Of a stretch of DNA of 20,814 nt, positions 7,356 to 14,399 are shown one piece after another. The DNA is from DATKYK01 sp034430255 (GTDB taxonomy: Bacteria > Chloroflexota > Dehalococcoidia > E44-bin15). Made by a program: the position numbers and the translations under genes. The stretch spans positions 1 to 20,814 of the forward strand of contig DAOUEU010000075.1 in the NCBI GenBank assembly GCA_034430255.1, given 5' to 3'. Under the pieces are notes generated by a model. The model saw only the letters and a list, made by a program, of their open reading frames with translations, did no database searches and had not been told where the DNA came from. Positions within the stretch are counted from its first letter, which is position 1. Each line of letters opens with the position of its first letter.

Positions 7356-8198
7356 TCATTCGAAAGATATGCTCAAGGAGTAATTGCCGCTTCCTGCCTC
7401 CTGCTCTACCCTAACAAACCAGTATCCACTCGTTGAATTATTATAGGAGATAGTATCCGGTTGATAACCGGCTTTGGTGGAACTGGCTCGGGTTGTCCCG
7501 TAAGGGTCCTCAAGGTAGATATTGAAGTCAGCACCGAAAGAGGGCGTCATGGAAACATTGATGGTGCCGGGTGCAGTAATAAGGAAGGTATAGTAGTCCC
7601 AACTGTCACCAATAGCCTCATCGAGGTAACCGGTTCCGGTAGCAGGAAGGGAGATGCTGGCGGCGGTCTCTGGGGTATTACCGGCATCGCCTCCCGTGTT
7701 CATATCGTTCTGGAATATGGGGTTAAATGATATGCTCAGGGAGTAGTTGCCGCTTCCCGCCTGCTGGTCTACCCCTACAAACCAGTATTCAGTTTCCGCC
7801 ACCTGGTAAGAGATCGACTCCGTTTCATAGCCAGACCTGTTGGAACTGGCCACGGTGGTACCAGTAGGGTTCTTCAGGCACAGGTTGAAGTTAGCACCAA
7901 ATGATGGTGTCATAGAGACATTTATAGCGCCCGGCGCGGAGATATTGAATGTATAGTAGTCCTGATTGTCACCGGGGACTTCGTTGAGGTAACCGGTACC
8001 ACTGGCGGGAAGAGAAATTCTAGCGGCAGTCTCCATGTTGTTACCGGCGTCTCCGCCGGTATTCATATCATTATAGGCGATGGTGGGGACTGGTGTCGGC
8101 GTGGGTGTTGGTGTTGGACTCGGTCCCTCGGAGCAGGCGAATGTGGACACCAGCAGGGTGCCCAGAAGCAATGATAAGATAACCTTTGTGATCCTCAT
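7356..8198 (-). CDS. Putative lipoprotein with two tandem PPC domains
   Basis: 280 residues. The N-terminus is an export signal: Arg2 and Lys5, a hydrophobic run (VILSLLLGTLLVSTFA), then Cys22, a likely lipidation site although the STFAC lipobox is not ideal. A Pro/Thr linker (PSPTPTPTPTPVPT, 26-39) follows, then two copies of a bacterial pre-peptidase C-terminal (PPC) type domain at 43-158 and 164-279. Each copy begins NDMNTGGDAGN, continues with GTGYL, DYYTF and INVSMTPSFGA, and ends AGSGNYSLSISF. The PPC fold is a small extracellular beta-sandwich usually attached to secreted enzymes; here no catalytic domain is present, so a surface binding or structural role is inferred. Ribosome site AGGAGG lies six bases before the ATG. 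Its linker resembles that of the membrane-anchored protein encoded just upstream. Confidence 0.85.
   Translation of the reverse strand: MRITKVILSLLLGTLLVSTFACSEGPSPTPTPTPTPVPTIAYNDMNTGGDAGNNMETAARISLPASGTGYLNEVPGDNQDYYTFNISAPGAINVSMTPSFGANFNLCLKNPTGTTVASSNRSGYETESISYQVAETEYWFVGVDQQAGSGNYSLSISFNPIFQNDMNTGGDAGNTPETAASISLPATGTGYLDEAIGDSWDYYTFLITAPGTINVSMTPSFGADFNIYLEDPYGTTRASSTKAGYQPDTISYNNSTSGYWFVRVEQEAGSGNYSLSISFE
7362..8072 (-). repeat. Tandem duplication of a 116-residue PPC-domain unit inside the lipoprotein gene
   Basis: Unit 1 spans bases 7725-8072 and unit 2 spans 7362-7709, a period of 363 bases (121 codons). About two thirds of the residues match by eye, and DNA similarity is obvious around the unit ends (the minus-strand coding for GSGNYSLSISF and NDMNTGGDAGN). 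The similarity at DNA level indicates a fairly recent intragenic duplication. Confidence 0.85.
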
Positions 8199-8367
8199 TA
8201 TATACCTCCTATGCTTTGGCTTTGCCGATTATGAACTGGATTTTGACTGTTCGTTACGCCCTCTGTAATTCGGTGTTCTCAGCTCGCCGCAGCGAGTAGC
8301 CTGCCCGTAGGTCATAGCAACTGACTTTCCCTTTCTATCCTACCTAATTTGGTGAGCACGACGTGCC

Positions 8368-8390
8368 ACAGGTGCAGCCTCAGCACCTGT
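8368..8390 (-). other. Hairpin overlapping the stop codon of the pilin-like gene
   Basis: Perfect 8-base inverted repeat: ACAGGTGC (8368-8375) and GCACCTGT (8383-8390) with a 7-base loop containing the TGA stop of the gene at 8380-8742. There is no T-run after it on the minus strand, so it does not look like a standard intrinsic terminator; it could protect the 3' end of a processed message or slow readthrough into the lipoprotein gene. Confidence 0.4.
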
Positions 8391-8742
8391 TCTTGATGCA
8401 GACCTCCCCCTCCGGTTCGCTGTTCACCCACCAGTCGCACCTGCTATCGATGCTGGGGGCGCTATCCATATAGTTGGGAACAAGCTTTGTCCACAGAATA
8501 TCTCCTGGCTGGCCGTCAGAGGTAGGCCACTTTCCTGTATTATTGTGATAATCACTGACGGCGTCCTGAATTGCATCGTTTGCTTGCTGGCACGACATCA
8601 CCACTGTTGGCATCGGTGTCGGCGATGCTGTTGGTGTGGGTCCCTCTGCTGAACCTTCGTAGCGGATGAACCCCACAAGCAACAGGACCCCGAGGAGAAG
8701 TATTGAGAAGTGCCCGATGATTGGCCAGTATTTCCATTGCAT
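8380..8742 (-). CDS. Membrane-anchored protein with pilin-like extracellular region
   Basis: 120 residues. One N-terminal membrane segment (about 12-26, FSILLLGVLLLVGFI) with no prepilin peptidase site, then a Pro/Thr linker (EGPTPTASPTPMPT, 33-46) and a 70-residue outer part. That part (QQANDAIQDAVSDYHNNTGKWP, then ILWTKLVPNYMDS, then CDWWV) resembles the alphaC-beta region of type II pseudopilins and pilins, where a helix is followed by Y....G.WP and the chain ends in a short sheet. Four cysteines (51, 102, 115, 120, the last being the final residue) could form two disulfides. The ATG at 8742 has a GGAGGG site and overlaps the stop of a 24-codon ORF as TAATG. Function unknown; pilin relationship is by pattern only. 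Confidence 0.75.
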   Translation of the reverse strand: MQWKYWPIIGHFSILLLGVLLLVGFIRYEGSAEGPTPTASPTPMPTVVMSCQQANDAIQDAVSDYHNNTGKWPTSDGQPGDILWTKLVPNYMDSAPSIDSRCDWWVNSEPEGEVCIKNRC

Positions 8743-8816
8743 TACTTTCCCTCCTCTCCGGTATCAAGTAGGAAAATGGCAGTAACTACCAGGAATATCA
8801 CCAGATAAAACCACAT
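8742..8816 (-). CDS. Putative 24-residue single-span membrane peptide
   Basis: Short ORF in the gap between gatA and the pilin-like gene: ATG at 8816, TAA at 8744-8742. The peptide is almost all membrane segment (MWFYLVIFLVVTAIFLL) with a short acidic tail (DTGEEGK). Support: the start lies six bases after the gatA stop, a GGGGAT element in the gatA 3' end lies upstream (spacing about 11, rather long), and the stop overlaps the next ATG as TAATG, a classic coupling arrangement. Hydrophobic composition over 17 consecutive codons in a random gap is unlikely. It could be a small membrane subunit or a leader that controls translation of the next gene. No homologue recognised. Confidence 0.55.
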   Translation of the reverse strand: MWFYLVIFLVVTAIFLLDTGEEGK

Positions 8817-8822
8817 GGATAC

Positions 8823-10316
8823 TTATCCCCTTTTCAAATCTCCAGCCACCGCACTCCCTTTTTCAAGCTGCGGACGCCGCTCCCACCACCCGTTTGCCTG
8901 TTCGTAGGCGAAGCCGATACGGAGGAGCATCTCCTCGCTGAAAGGCTTACCCAGAATCTGCATCCCAACCGGCAGCCCATCGCAGAAGCCGGCGGGGATG
9001 GAAATGCCGGGTATGCCGGCGATGTTTATGGGCAGGGTACAGACGTCGCTCAGGTACATCTGGAGCGGGTCATCCACCTTCTCCCCGATCTTGAAGGGCA
9101 CCGTGGGCGAGGTGGGGGTTATAAGTGCATCGTAGCGCTCAAAGGCCTGCTCGAACTCCCGCCTGATCAGGGTGCGCACCTTTTGCGCCTTCAGGTAGTA
9201 GGCATCGTAGTAGCCAGCAGAGAGGGCATAGGTGCCCAGTATGATGCGCCGTTTCACCTCGGGGCCAAAGCCATAGCCCCTTGTCTTCTCCATATCATCC
9301 CACATGCTCTCGCCGTCATATGAGAATCCGTACTTCACCCCATCGTAGCGGGCGAGGTTGGCCATCGCCTCCGAAGGGGCAATGATATAGTAAGCGGACA
9401 GGCCGTATTTGGTATGGGGCAGCGACACCTCCCAATCCACCGTTGCGCCCAGCTCCTCTAGCGCGGCGATGGCGCTGCGCATTGTCTCCTCCACCCCCCT
9501 TTGCATCCCCTCAAGGAAGTACTCCCTGGGAACGCCCAGATTAAGCCCCTTGAGATCGGGTATGAGTGACTCTGTATAGTCGGGGACGGGATAGTTTGCC
9601 GAGGTCGAATCCCTGGGGTCGTACCCGGCGATAGTATTCATCACCAGCGCCGAGTCGGTAACATCCCTGGTAAGCGGCCCTACCTGGTCCAGGGAGCTGG
9701 CGAAGGCTACCAGGCCGTATCTGGAGACCCGGCCGTAGGTAGGTTTCATGCCCACCACGTTGCAGAACCCGGCTGGCTGGCGGATGCTTCCTCCGGTATC
9801 GGAGCCTATGGCGTAGACTGCCTCACCGGTGGCCACCCCCACCGCCGGCCCCCCGCTCGAGCCACCGGGAACCCGCTCCAGGTCCCACGGGTTACAGGTG
9901 GGGAAGAAGGCGGAGTGCTCGTTGGATGAGCCCATGGCGAACTCGTCCATATTCCCCTTGCCCACCATCACCATGCCGGCATCCCTCAGCTTCTCAACCA
10001 CCGTGGCGTCATAAGGGGGGACGAAATTTTCCAGCATCCTCGATGAGCAGGTGGTGGTGACTGCCTTGGTGCAAATGTTATCCTTGATGAGCACCGGGAC
10101 TCCGGTCAGGGGGGTTATCTCCCCGCCCCTGATTCGCTCATCTGCCTGCGCTGCCTGGTGAAGCGCCTCGTCCTCGGTCACGGTAACGAAGGCATGAACC
10201 TTTTTTTCCACCCGGGCTATGCGCTCCAGCACTGCTCTGGTTAGCTCCAGAGAGGAGAGCTCTCTTTTCTTGAGAAGCTGGTGAGCCTGGTGAATGGTAA
10301 GGTTATAGCGGTTCAA
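8823..10316 (-). CDS. gatA: Glutamyl/aspartyl-tRNA amidotransferase subunit A
   Basis: 497 residues, amidase-signature enzyme. As the GatA subunit of GatCAB it hydrolyses glutamine and sends ammonia to GatB, converting Glu-tRNA-Gln (or Asp-tRNA-Asn) to the amide form. The catalytic triad is intact: Lys78 in GVPVLIKDN, cis-Ser153 in GGSSGG, and nucleophile Ser177 in GSDTGGSIRQPA, each one position lower than in the well-studied Staphylococcus GatA. The residue after GGSSGG is Pro rather than the common Ser, outside the triad. Start is TTG at 10316, supported by an AGGGGAG ribosome site about five bases upstream and the typical NLTIHQAHQLLKKREL N-terminus. It follows gatC by 72 bases in the same direction. 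GatB must be encoded elsewhere. Confidence 0.97.
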   Translation of the reverse strand: MNRYNLTIHQAHQLLKKRELSSLELTRAVLERIARVEKKVHAFVTVTEDEALHQAAQADERIRGGEITPLTGVPVLIKDNICTKAVTTTCSSRMLENFVPPYDATVVEKLRDAGMVMVGKGNMDEFAMGSSNEHSAFFPTCNPWDLERVPGGSSGGPAVGVATGEAVYAIGSDTGGSIRQPAGFCNVVGMKPTYGRVSRYGLVAFASSLDQVGPLTRDVTDSALVMNTIAGYDPRDSTSANYPVPDYTESLIPDLKGLNLGVPREYFLEGMQRGVEETMRSAIAALEELGATVDWEVSLPHTKYGLSAYYIIAPSEAMANLARYDGVKYGFSYDGESMWDDMEKTRGYGFGPEVKRRIILGTYALSAGYYDAYYLKAQKVRTLIRREFEQAFERYDALITPTSPTVPFKIGEKVDDPLQMYLSDVCTLPINIAGIPGISIPAGFCDGLPVGMQILGKPFSEEMLLRIGFAYEQANGWWERRPQLEKGSAVAGDLKRG

Positions 10317-10388
10317 GTTACTCCCCTTTTTTCGACCTGCGCGATAGTCAACTCCTCTATTACCTGCTGATTTTTATGATAGCGGTTC

Positions 10389-10679
10389 TCATTGCTCCAG
10401 CACCACCTTCACCCTGAAGTAACCCTCCTCCTGATGGGGGGCGTTGGCGAGAATATCGCTCTGGGGGAGTGAGGGCGCTACCTCGTCCTCCCTGACCACG
10501 TTCTCCAGCGGGATGGGATATGCGGTAGGGGGGACATCGCTGGTATCGACCTGCTGCATGACCTCGAAGTTCTCGAGAATATGGGAAAGCTGCTCCTGGA
10601 GTCTCTCAATCTCCTCCTCGGAGAGGCCCAACCGGCAAAGGGTGGCGAGGTGCAATACATCTTCGCGGCTTAGCTTCAT
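10389..10679 (-). CDS. gatC: Glutamyl/aspartyl-tRNA amidotransferase subunit C
   Basis: 96 residues, the usual GatC size. GatC is the small belt-like subunit that wraps around GatA and GatB and stabilises the complex. Typical pattern: KLSREDVLHLATLCRLGLSEEE at the N-terminus, a helix LQEQLSHILENFEVMQQVDTS, then DVPPTAYPIPLENVVREDE and a C-terminal GYFRVKVVLEQ. The ATG at 10679 is preferred because it begins at the conserved MKLSRE; its G-rich site (GGGGGAA) is unusually close, so the GTG at 10688, three codons upstream but without a ribosome site, remains possible. A good promoter lies 32 to 61 bases upstream. First gene of a gatC-gatA unit that may continue into the membrane genes. Confidence 0.94.
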   Translation of the reverse strand: MKLSREDVLHLATLCRLGLSEEEIERLQEQLSHILENFEVMQQVDTSDVPPTAYPIPLENVVREDEVAPSLPQSDILANAPHQEEGYFRVKVVLEQ

Positions 10680-10710
10680 TTCCCCCACTCAATTAGCTGC
10701 AGTGTAGCTG

Positions 10711-10740
10711 ATTATAGCACCTAACCAGTGGAATGAGCAA
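10711..10740 (-). promoter_or_regulatory. Sigma70-type promoter for gatC-gatA
   Basis: On the minus strand: -35 TTGCTC (10735-10740), an 18-base spacer, and a perfect -10 TATAAT (10711-10716) preceded by TGC, an extended -10. Predicted start near 10704, giving a leader of about 24 bases to the ATG. The -35 is weak but the extended -10 compensates. Confidence 0.65.
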
Positions 10741-10795
10741 CACCTGTGCTCGATTAGTAGATTCGGGTAGCCAGTGAGCCTGAGCGGTATCAGCA

Positions 10796-10825
10796 TTGTC
10801 AGCCATTCACCAAAAGGGTTATAAT
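10796..10825 (+). promoter_or_regulatory. Sigma70-type promoter for the ArsA-like operon
   Basis: -35 TTGTCA (10796-10801, one mismatch to consensus), an 18-base spacer, and a perfect -10 TATAAT (10820-10825). Predicted start near 10832, so the leader is only about 11 bases and consists of little more than the ribosome site GGAG (10832-10835). It faces away from the gatC promoter; the two -35 boxes are 55 bases apart. Confidence 0.7.
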
Positions 10826-10842
10826 GGAGTCGGAGAGAAAAG

Positions 10843-12012
10843 ATGAGGTTTCTTCTCTATACGGGGAAGGGAGGGGTGGGGAAGACCACCATTGCGGCAG
10901 CTACGGCCGTGAAAGCGGCCGAGCTGGGCTATCGTACCATCGTGCTGAGCACCGATACTGCCCATAGCCTTGGCGACTCCTTTGACATACCTCTCTCCGG
11001 TGAGCCCCAGCTTATTGCGCCAAATCTATGGGGACAGGAGACGGATATATGTAAAACCATGGAGACTCAGTTGGTTGACATTCAGGACTGGATGGTAGCG
11101 CTGATGGCGTGGCGAGGCATGGAGGGGATTAAGGCCGATGAGATGGCTGTTTTTCCCGGTATGGAGGAGCTGGCAAACCTGCTATACATTGTAAAATACT
11201 ATGACAGCGGTGACTACGATCTGATCATTATTGACTGCGCCCCCACCGGGGAGATGTTGCGTTTCCTCAGTTACCCTGAGGTTCTCCAATGGTATATGGA
11301 TAGGATTTTCCCCATCCATAGGAAGGCTGCCGTTGTAGCACGCCCCATTGTGAAACACGTGCTGGGGATGCCCATGCCAGATGATGAGGTCTTCCAGTCG
11401 ATGGAGCGTTTGTTTAAGCAGCTGTCGCGTATGCAAACCGTGCTTACCGACCCAGAAAAGGCGTCGATACGCCTGGTGGTCAACCCGGAGAAGATGGTGA
11501 TCAAGGAGGCGCAACGCGCCTATACCTACCTCAACCTCTATGGCTATGCAACTGACCTGGTGATCTGCAATCGCCTCATCCCGGAGAAGGTCGACGACCG
11601 CTACTTTGAATCCTGGAAGGAGAGCCAAAGCAAGTACTACATAATGATAGAGGAATCTTTCGCCCCGATACCGATCTTGTCTATCCCCCTTCTGGAACAG
11701 GAGGTGGTCGGCATAGGGATGCTCCACCTTGTGGCGGAGGTCATCTACGGGGAACGGGACCCCACTGAGGTTTTCTTCCGTGGACAGGCGCAGGGCATCG
11801 AGAAGGAAGATGGCTACTATGTGCTAACCCTGAGACTCCCCTTCATCACCAAAGGGGATATTTCCCTACTTAAAAATGGTGATGAGCTTATTGTTCAGGT
11901 GGCGAACTATAAAAGAAATATCATCCTCCCTCATACTCTAGCCAGCTTAACCGTCAAGGAGGCGAAGTTCGAGGAGGAGAAACTGCGCATCAGGTTTGAC
12001 CAAGAGAGCTAG
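10843..12012 (+). CDS. ArsA/Get3-family ATPase with C-terminal Hsp20-like domain
   Basis: 389 residues. N-terminal P-loop ATPase of the SIMIBI/ArsA class: deviant Walker A GKGGVGKTT (8-16) with signature Lys9, switch I STDTAHSLGDSF (36-47, Asp38), Walker B region DLIIIDCAPTGEMLRF (126-141). Only one ATPase domain is present, unlike the fused two-domain ArsA of plasmid arsenite pumps. The metal-site cysteines of ArsA and the CxxC of Get3 are not seen. Residues about 322-387 form a small Hsp20-like beta domain (YYVLTLRLPF, GDELIVQVANYKRNIILP), a frequent tail in bacterial homologues. The role in bacteria is unknown; arsenite efflux is unlikely with no arsB or arsR nearby. First gene of a three-gene operon with its own promoter. 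Starts at ATG 10843 behind GGAGAG. Confidence 0.9.
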   Translation: MRFLLYTGKGGVGKTTIAAATAVKAAELGYRTIVLSTDTAHSLGDSFDIPLSGEPQLIAPNLWGQETDICKTMETQLVDIQDWMVALMAWRGMEGIKADEMAVFPGMEELANLLYIVKYYDSGDYDLIIIDCAPTGEMLRFLSYPEVLQWYMDRIFPIHRKAAVVARPIVKHVLGMPMPDDEVFQSMERLFKQLSRMQTVLTDPEKASIRLVVNPEKMVIKEAQRAYTYLNLYGYATDLVICNRLIPEKVDDRYFESWKESQSKYYIMIEESFAPIPILSIPLLEQEVVGIGMLHLVAEVIYGERDPTEVFFRGQAQGIEKEDGYYVLTLRLPFITKGDISLLKNGDELIVQVANYKRNIILPHTLASLTVKEAKFEEEKLRIRFDQES

Positions 12013-12014
12013 GG

Positions 12015-12028
12015 AAAGGAGGTGATCA
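12015..12028 (+). promoter_or_regulatory. Unusually perfect extended Shine-Dalgarno site
   Basis: AAAGGAGGTGATCA at 12015-12028 is complementary to essentially the whole conserved 3' tail of bacterial 16S rRNA (which ends ...TGATCACCTCCTTT). GGAGG is seven bases from the ATG at 12030. It lies directly after the ArsA-like stop at 12010-12012 and fixes the start of the 75-residue gene. Confidence 0.85.
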
Positions 12029-12029
12029 C

Positions 12030-12257
12030 ATGGGTGAAAAGATTCTTGAGGTGGAGCATAACCCTGGAGAGGAGTTGGTGATCCGCATTAAGGTGCCACT
12101 GCTGCGGCTGCTGCCTGAGGAGGCGAGGGGCCATCTCTACAAGGCGCGTAAGGAGAGGTTGCTCGCCCTCAAAAGCCTGATCGATCGCGCCATCGAGCGA
12201 ATGGAGGGAAGGGAAAAGACCCAGGGCGAGGGCAGGACCAAGATCGAGATCAAGTGA
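12030..12257 (+). CDS. Small protein of unknown function linked to the ArsA-like ATPase
   Basis: 75 residues, soluble and highly charged. It begins MGEKILEVEHNPGEELVIRI, contains the hydrophobic patch VPLLRLLPEE, and then a long amphipathic helix (about 33-60, RGHLYKARKERLLALKSLIDRAIERMEG) before a charged tail. No known domain is certain; I recall similar short ORFs next to ArsA-type ATPases in Chloroflexi but cannot verify this. The gene is well supported by its near-perfect ribosome site, the 17-base gap to the ATPase and the 13-base gap to the EF-G-like gene. The helix could bind the ATPase or the ribosome; that is speculation. Confidence 0.82.
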   Translation: MGEKILEVEHNPGEELVIRIKVPLLRLLPEEARGHLYKARKERLLALKSLIDRAIERMEGREKTQGEGRTKIEIK

Positions 12258-12270
12258 AGGGGGATAGTTA

Positions 12271-14331
12271 ATGCCGCAATATACCACTGAGCAGATGCGC
12301 AATGTGGTACTGCTTTCCCACTCGGGTGCTGGCAAGACCTCGCTCTCCGAGGCGATGCTCTATAGCTCGGGGGCGATCACCCGCTTGGGTAGGGTGGAAC
12401 AGGGGAACACTACCTCTGACTATGACCCTGACGAAGTCAAGCGCAAGATTAGCATCTATCTCTCGCTAATTCCCTGCCAGTGGCAGGGGCTAAAGGTGAA
12501 TCTATTTGACACCCCGGGCTACGCCGACTTCGTGGGCGAGGTCAGGTCTGCGGTGCGCGTTGCCGATGGGGCGGTTATCGTGGTATGTGCCTCCTCCGGA
12601 GTGGAGGTAGGCACCGAGCTGGTCTGGGGCTATGCCGAGGAGCGAAACATTCCCCGTCTCGTATTTATAAACAAGATCGATAGGGAGAATGCCAACTTCC
12701 TCAAGGTTTTAGAGGAGATTCAGGGGAATTTGGGGAAGCGGTGTCTACCTATACAGCTCCCCATTGGTGCTCAGGAGAATTTCGAGGGGGTGGTGGACCT
12801 CGTTACCATGAAGGCTTATTTGAAGGATAAGGAGGGGGAGATCCCCGATTCCCTGAAGAGTCAGGCTGAAGAATTTCGTGAGAAGCTGGTGGAGACGGTA
12901 GCGGAAACAGACGATAACCTCATTACCAAATACCTGGAGGGCGAGGCGCTTACCGAGGAGGAGATCCGCCAGGGTCTGCGCGTAGCCACCCTTGGTGGGC
13001 AGGTAGTACCGGTTCTGGTGGGCGCGGCGCAGGAGAACATGGGCACTACCGGGCTTTTGGATGCCATTTGCTATTACCTGCCCTCCCCCAAAGATAGAGG
13101 GCAGATCTCAGCGACAAACCCCAAGTCAAAGCAGGAAGAAACTATCGAACCCGATGCAACAGCTCCTCTGTCTGCGCTGGTGTTCAAGACCAGCGCAGAC
13201 CCCTATGTAGGCAAGCTTACCTGCTTCAGGGTCTACTCCGGCACCCTCTACAGCGACTCCACCGTCTGGAATGCCACCAGGGACTGCCAGGAGCGCATCG
13301 GGCAGATCTTTATGCTTCGGGGTAAGGTTCAGGAGCCGGTGCCTCATCTGGTGGCGGGGGATGTCGGGGCAGTAGCCAAGCTGGCGGAGACCAGCACCGG
13401 TGACACCCTGTCCGGAAAAGACCATCCCCTGATCCTGCCCGCTATTGAATTTCCCCTACCCTCCATGAGCGTGGCGGTACACCCCAAGACCAAGGAAGAC
13501 CTGGATAAGCTGGGTTCATCACTCTCCAGGATCGCTGAAGAGGATCCCTCCCTGCAGGTTCGACGTGAGGCAGATACCACGGAGACCGTCCTCTCCGGCA
13601 TGGGCGAGACCCACCTGGAGGTGGTAGCGGATAAGATGCAGCGCAAGTTCGGAGTATCGGTCAGGATAGAGACTCCCAGGGTTCCCTACAAAGAAACAGT
13701 CACCAGTTCGACAAGGGCGGAATACAAACATAAGAAGCAAACGGGCGGGCATGGTCAGTATGCGCATGTCTTCTTGGAAGTGGAGCCACTGCCCCGGGGA
13801 GCGGGCTATGAGTTCAGCAACCGCATCGTGGGCGGGGCGGTGCCCAAGAACTACATCCCAGCCGTGGGGAAGGGGGTTTCTGAGGCACTTCAGGAGGGAG
13901 TGCTGGCGAGATATCCTGTGGTTGACATAAAAGTAACGCTCTACGATGGTAGTTATCACGCCGTCGATTCCTCGGATATGGCCTTCAAGATCGCTGGTTC
14001 CCATGCCCTGAGGAAGGGTCTTGCTGATGGGCAGCCGGTTTTACTTGAGCCAATAGTGAACATGAAAATCACCGTGCCCGAGAGCTACATCGGCGATATT
14101 ATCGGTGATCTCAACAGCAAGCGGGGCAAGGTAATGGGAATGAACCCGCAGGGTGGGTGGAACGTGGTTGAGGCTCAGGCGCCCCTCCCTGAGGTTCAGC
14201 GCTATGCCATTGACCTGCGCTCCATGACCCAGGGTCGGGGCAGCTTCCAGATGGAGTTCAGCCACTATGAGGAGGTGCCGGCTCACCTGACCCAGCGCGT
14301 CATCGCCGAGCGGGAGAAGGAAAAAGAGTAA
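12271..14331 (+). CDS. Elongation factor G-like GTPase (EF-G-2 type)
   Basis: 686 residues with all five EF-G domains: G domain about 1-275, domain II about 300-390, then III, IV (GHGQYAHVFLEVEP, VGGAVPKNYIPAVGKG) and V (VPESYIGDIIGDLNSKRGKVMGM). GTPase motifs: G1 SHSGAGKT (16-23), G2 TTSDYDPDEVKRKISI, G3 DTPGYADF (80-87), G4 NKID (134-137). G1 and G3 differ from canonical EF-G: the usual GH.DAGKTT is SHSGAGKT, and the catalytic-type His of DTPGH is Tyr84. These variants are typical of the EF-G-2 subfamily (as in Thermus EF-G-2), so this is a paralogue, not the main fusA. Its role is uncertain (special translocation, recycling or stress). Ribosome site GGGGGA lies six bases upstream. Last gene of the ArsA-like operon. 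Confidence 0.93.
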   Translation: MPQYTTEQMRNVVLLSHSGAGKTSLSEAMLYSSGAITRLGRVEQGNTTSDYDPDEVKRKISIYLSLIPCQWQGLKVNLFDTPGYADFVGEVRSAVRVADGAVIVVCASSGVEVGTELVWGYAEERNIPRLVFINKIDRENANFLKVLEEIQGNLGKRCLPIQLPIGAQENFEGVVDLVTMKAYLKDKEGEIPDSLKSQAEEFREKLVETVAETDDNLITKYLEGEALTEEEIRQGLRVATLGGQVVPVLVGAAQENMGTTGLLDAICYYLPSPKDRGQISATNPKSKQEETIEPDATAPLSALVFKTSADPYVGKLTCFRVYSGTLYSDSTVWNATRDCQERIGQIFMLRGKVQEPVPHLVAGDVGAVAKLAETSTGDTLSGKDHPLILPAIEFPLPSMSVAVHPKTKEDLDKLGSSLSRIAEEDPSLQVRREADTTETVLSGMGETHLEVVADKMQRKFGVSVRIETPRVPYKETVTSSTRAEYKHKKQTGGHGQYAHVFLEVEPLPRGAGYEFSNRIVGGAVPKNYIPAVGKGVSEALQEGVLARYPVVDIKVTLYDGSYHAVDSSDMAFKIAGSHALRKGLADGQPVLLEPIVNMKITVPESYIGDIIGDLNSKRGKVMGMNPQGGWNVVEAQAPLPEVQRYAIDLRSMTQGRGSFQMEFSHYEEVPAHLTQRVIAEREKEKE

Positions 14332-14332
14332 C

Positions 14333-14398
14333 CCTATAGATATAAATTAGGTGGCTGAAATAAGACATTACCCTTTATTACTATAGGTAGTTTTTTTT
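14333..14398 (+). terminator. Possible intrinsic terminator between convergent EF-G-like and etfA genes
   Basis: Inverted pair CCTATAG (14333-14339) and CTATAGG (14381-14387), 41-base loop, followed closely by eight Ts (14391-14398). A shorter alternative stem pairs TACC (14369-14372) with GGTA (14386-14389). Stems are AT-rich and weak, but the T-run and position after the operon stop fit a terminator. Confidence 0.4.
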
Positions 14399-14399
14399 A

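Noticed and set aside
7163..7436. Two overlapping plus-strand open frames (83 and 87 codons)
   Set aside because: They run antisense through the end of the small DUF6504-like gene, the gap and the end of the lipoprotein gene; no ribosome site and no recognised family.
8281..8300. CTCGC-CGCA-GCGAG hairpin upstream of the lipoprotein
   Set aside because: Only five base pairs and no T-run; not enough for a terminator or riboswitch call.
8380..8742. True type IV pilin or pseudopilin
   Set aside because: No prepilin leader with Gly before the hydrophobic helix and no Glu5; a proline/threonine linker separates the membrane helix from the pilin-like part.
10843..12012. Arsenite pump ATPase (arsA of an ars operon)
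   Set aside because: Only one ATPase domain, metal-site cysteines not seen, an Hsp20-like tail, and no arsB, arsD or arsR nearby; ArsA/Get3-like of unknown role is safer.
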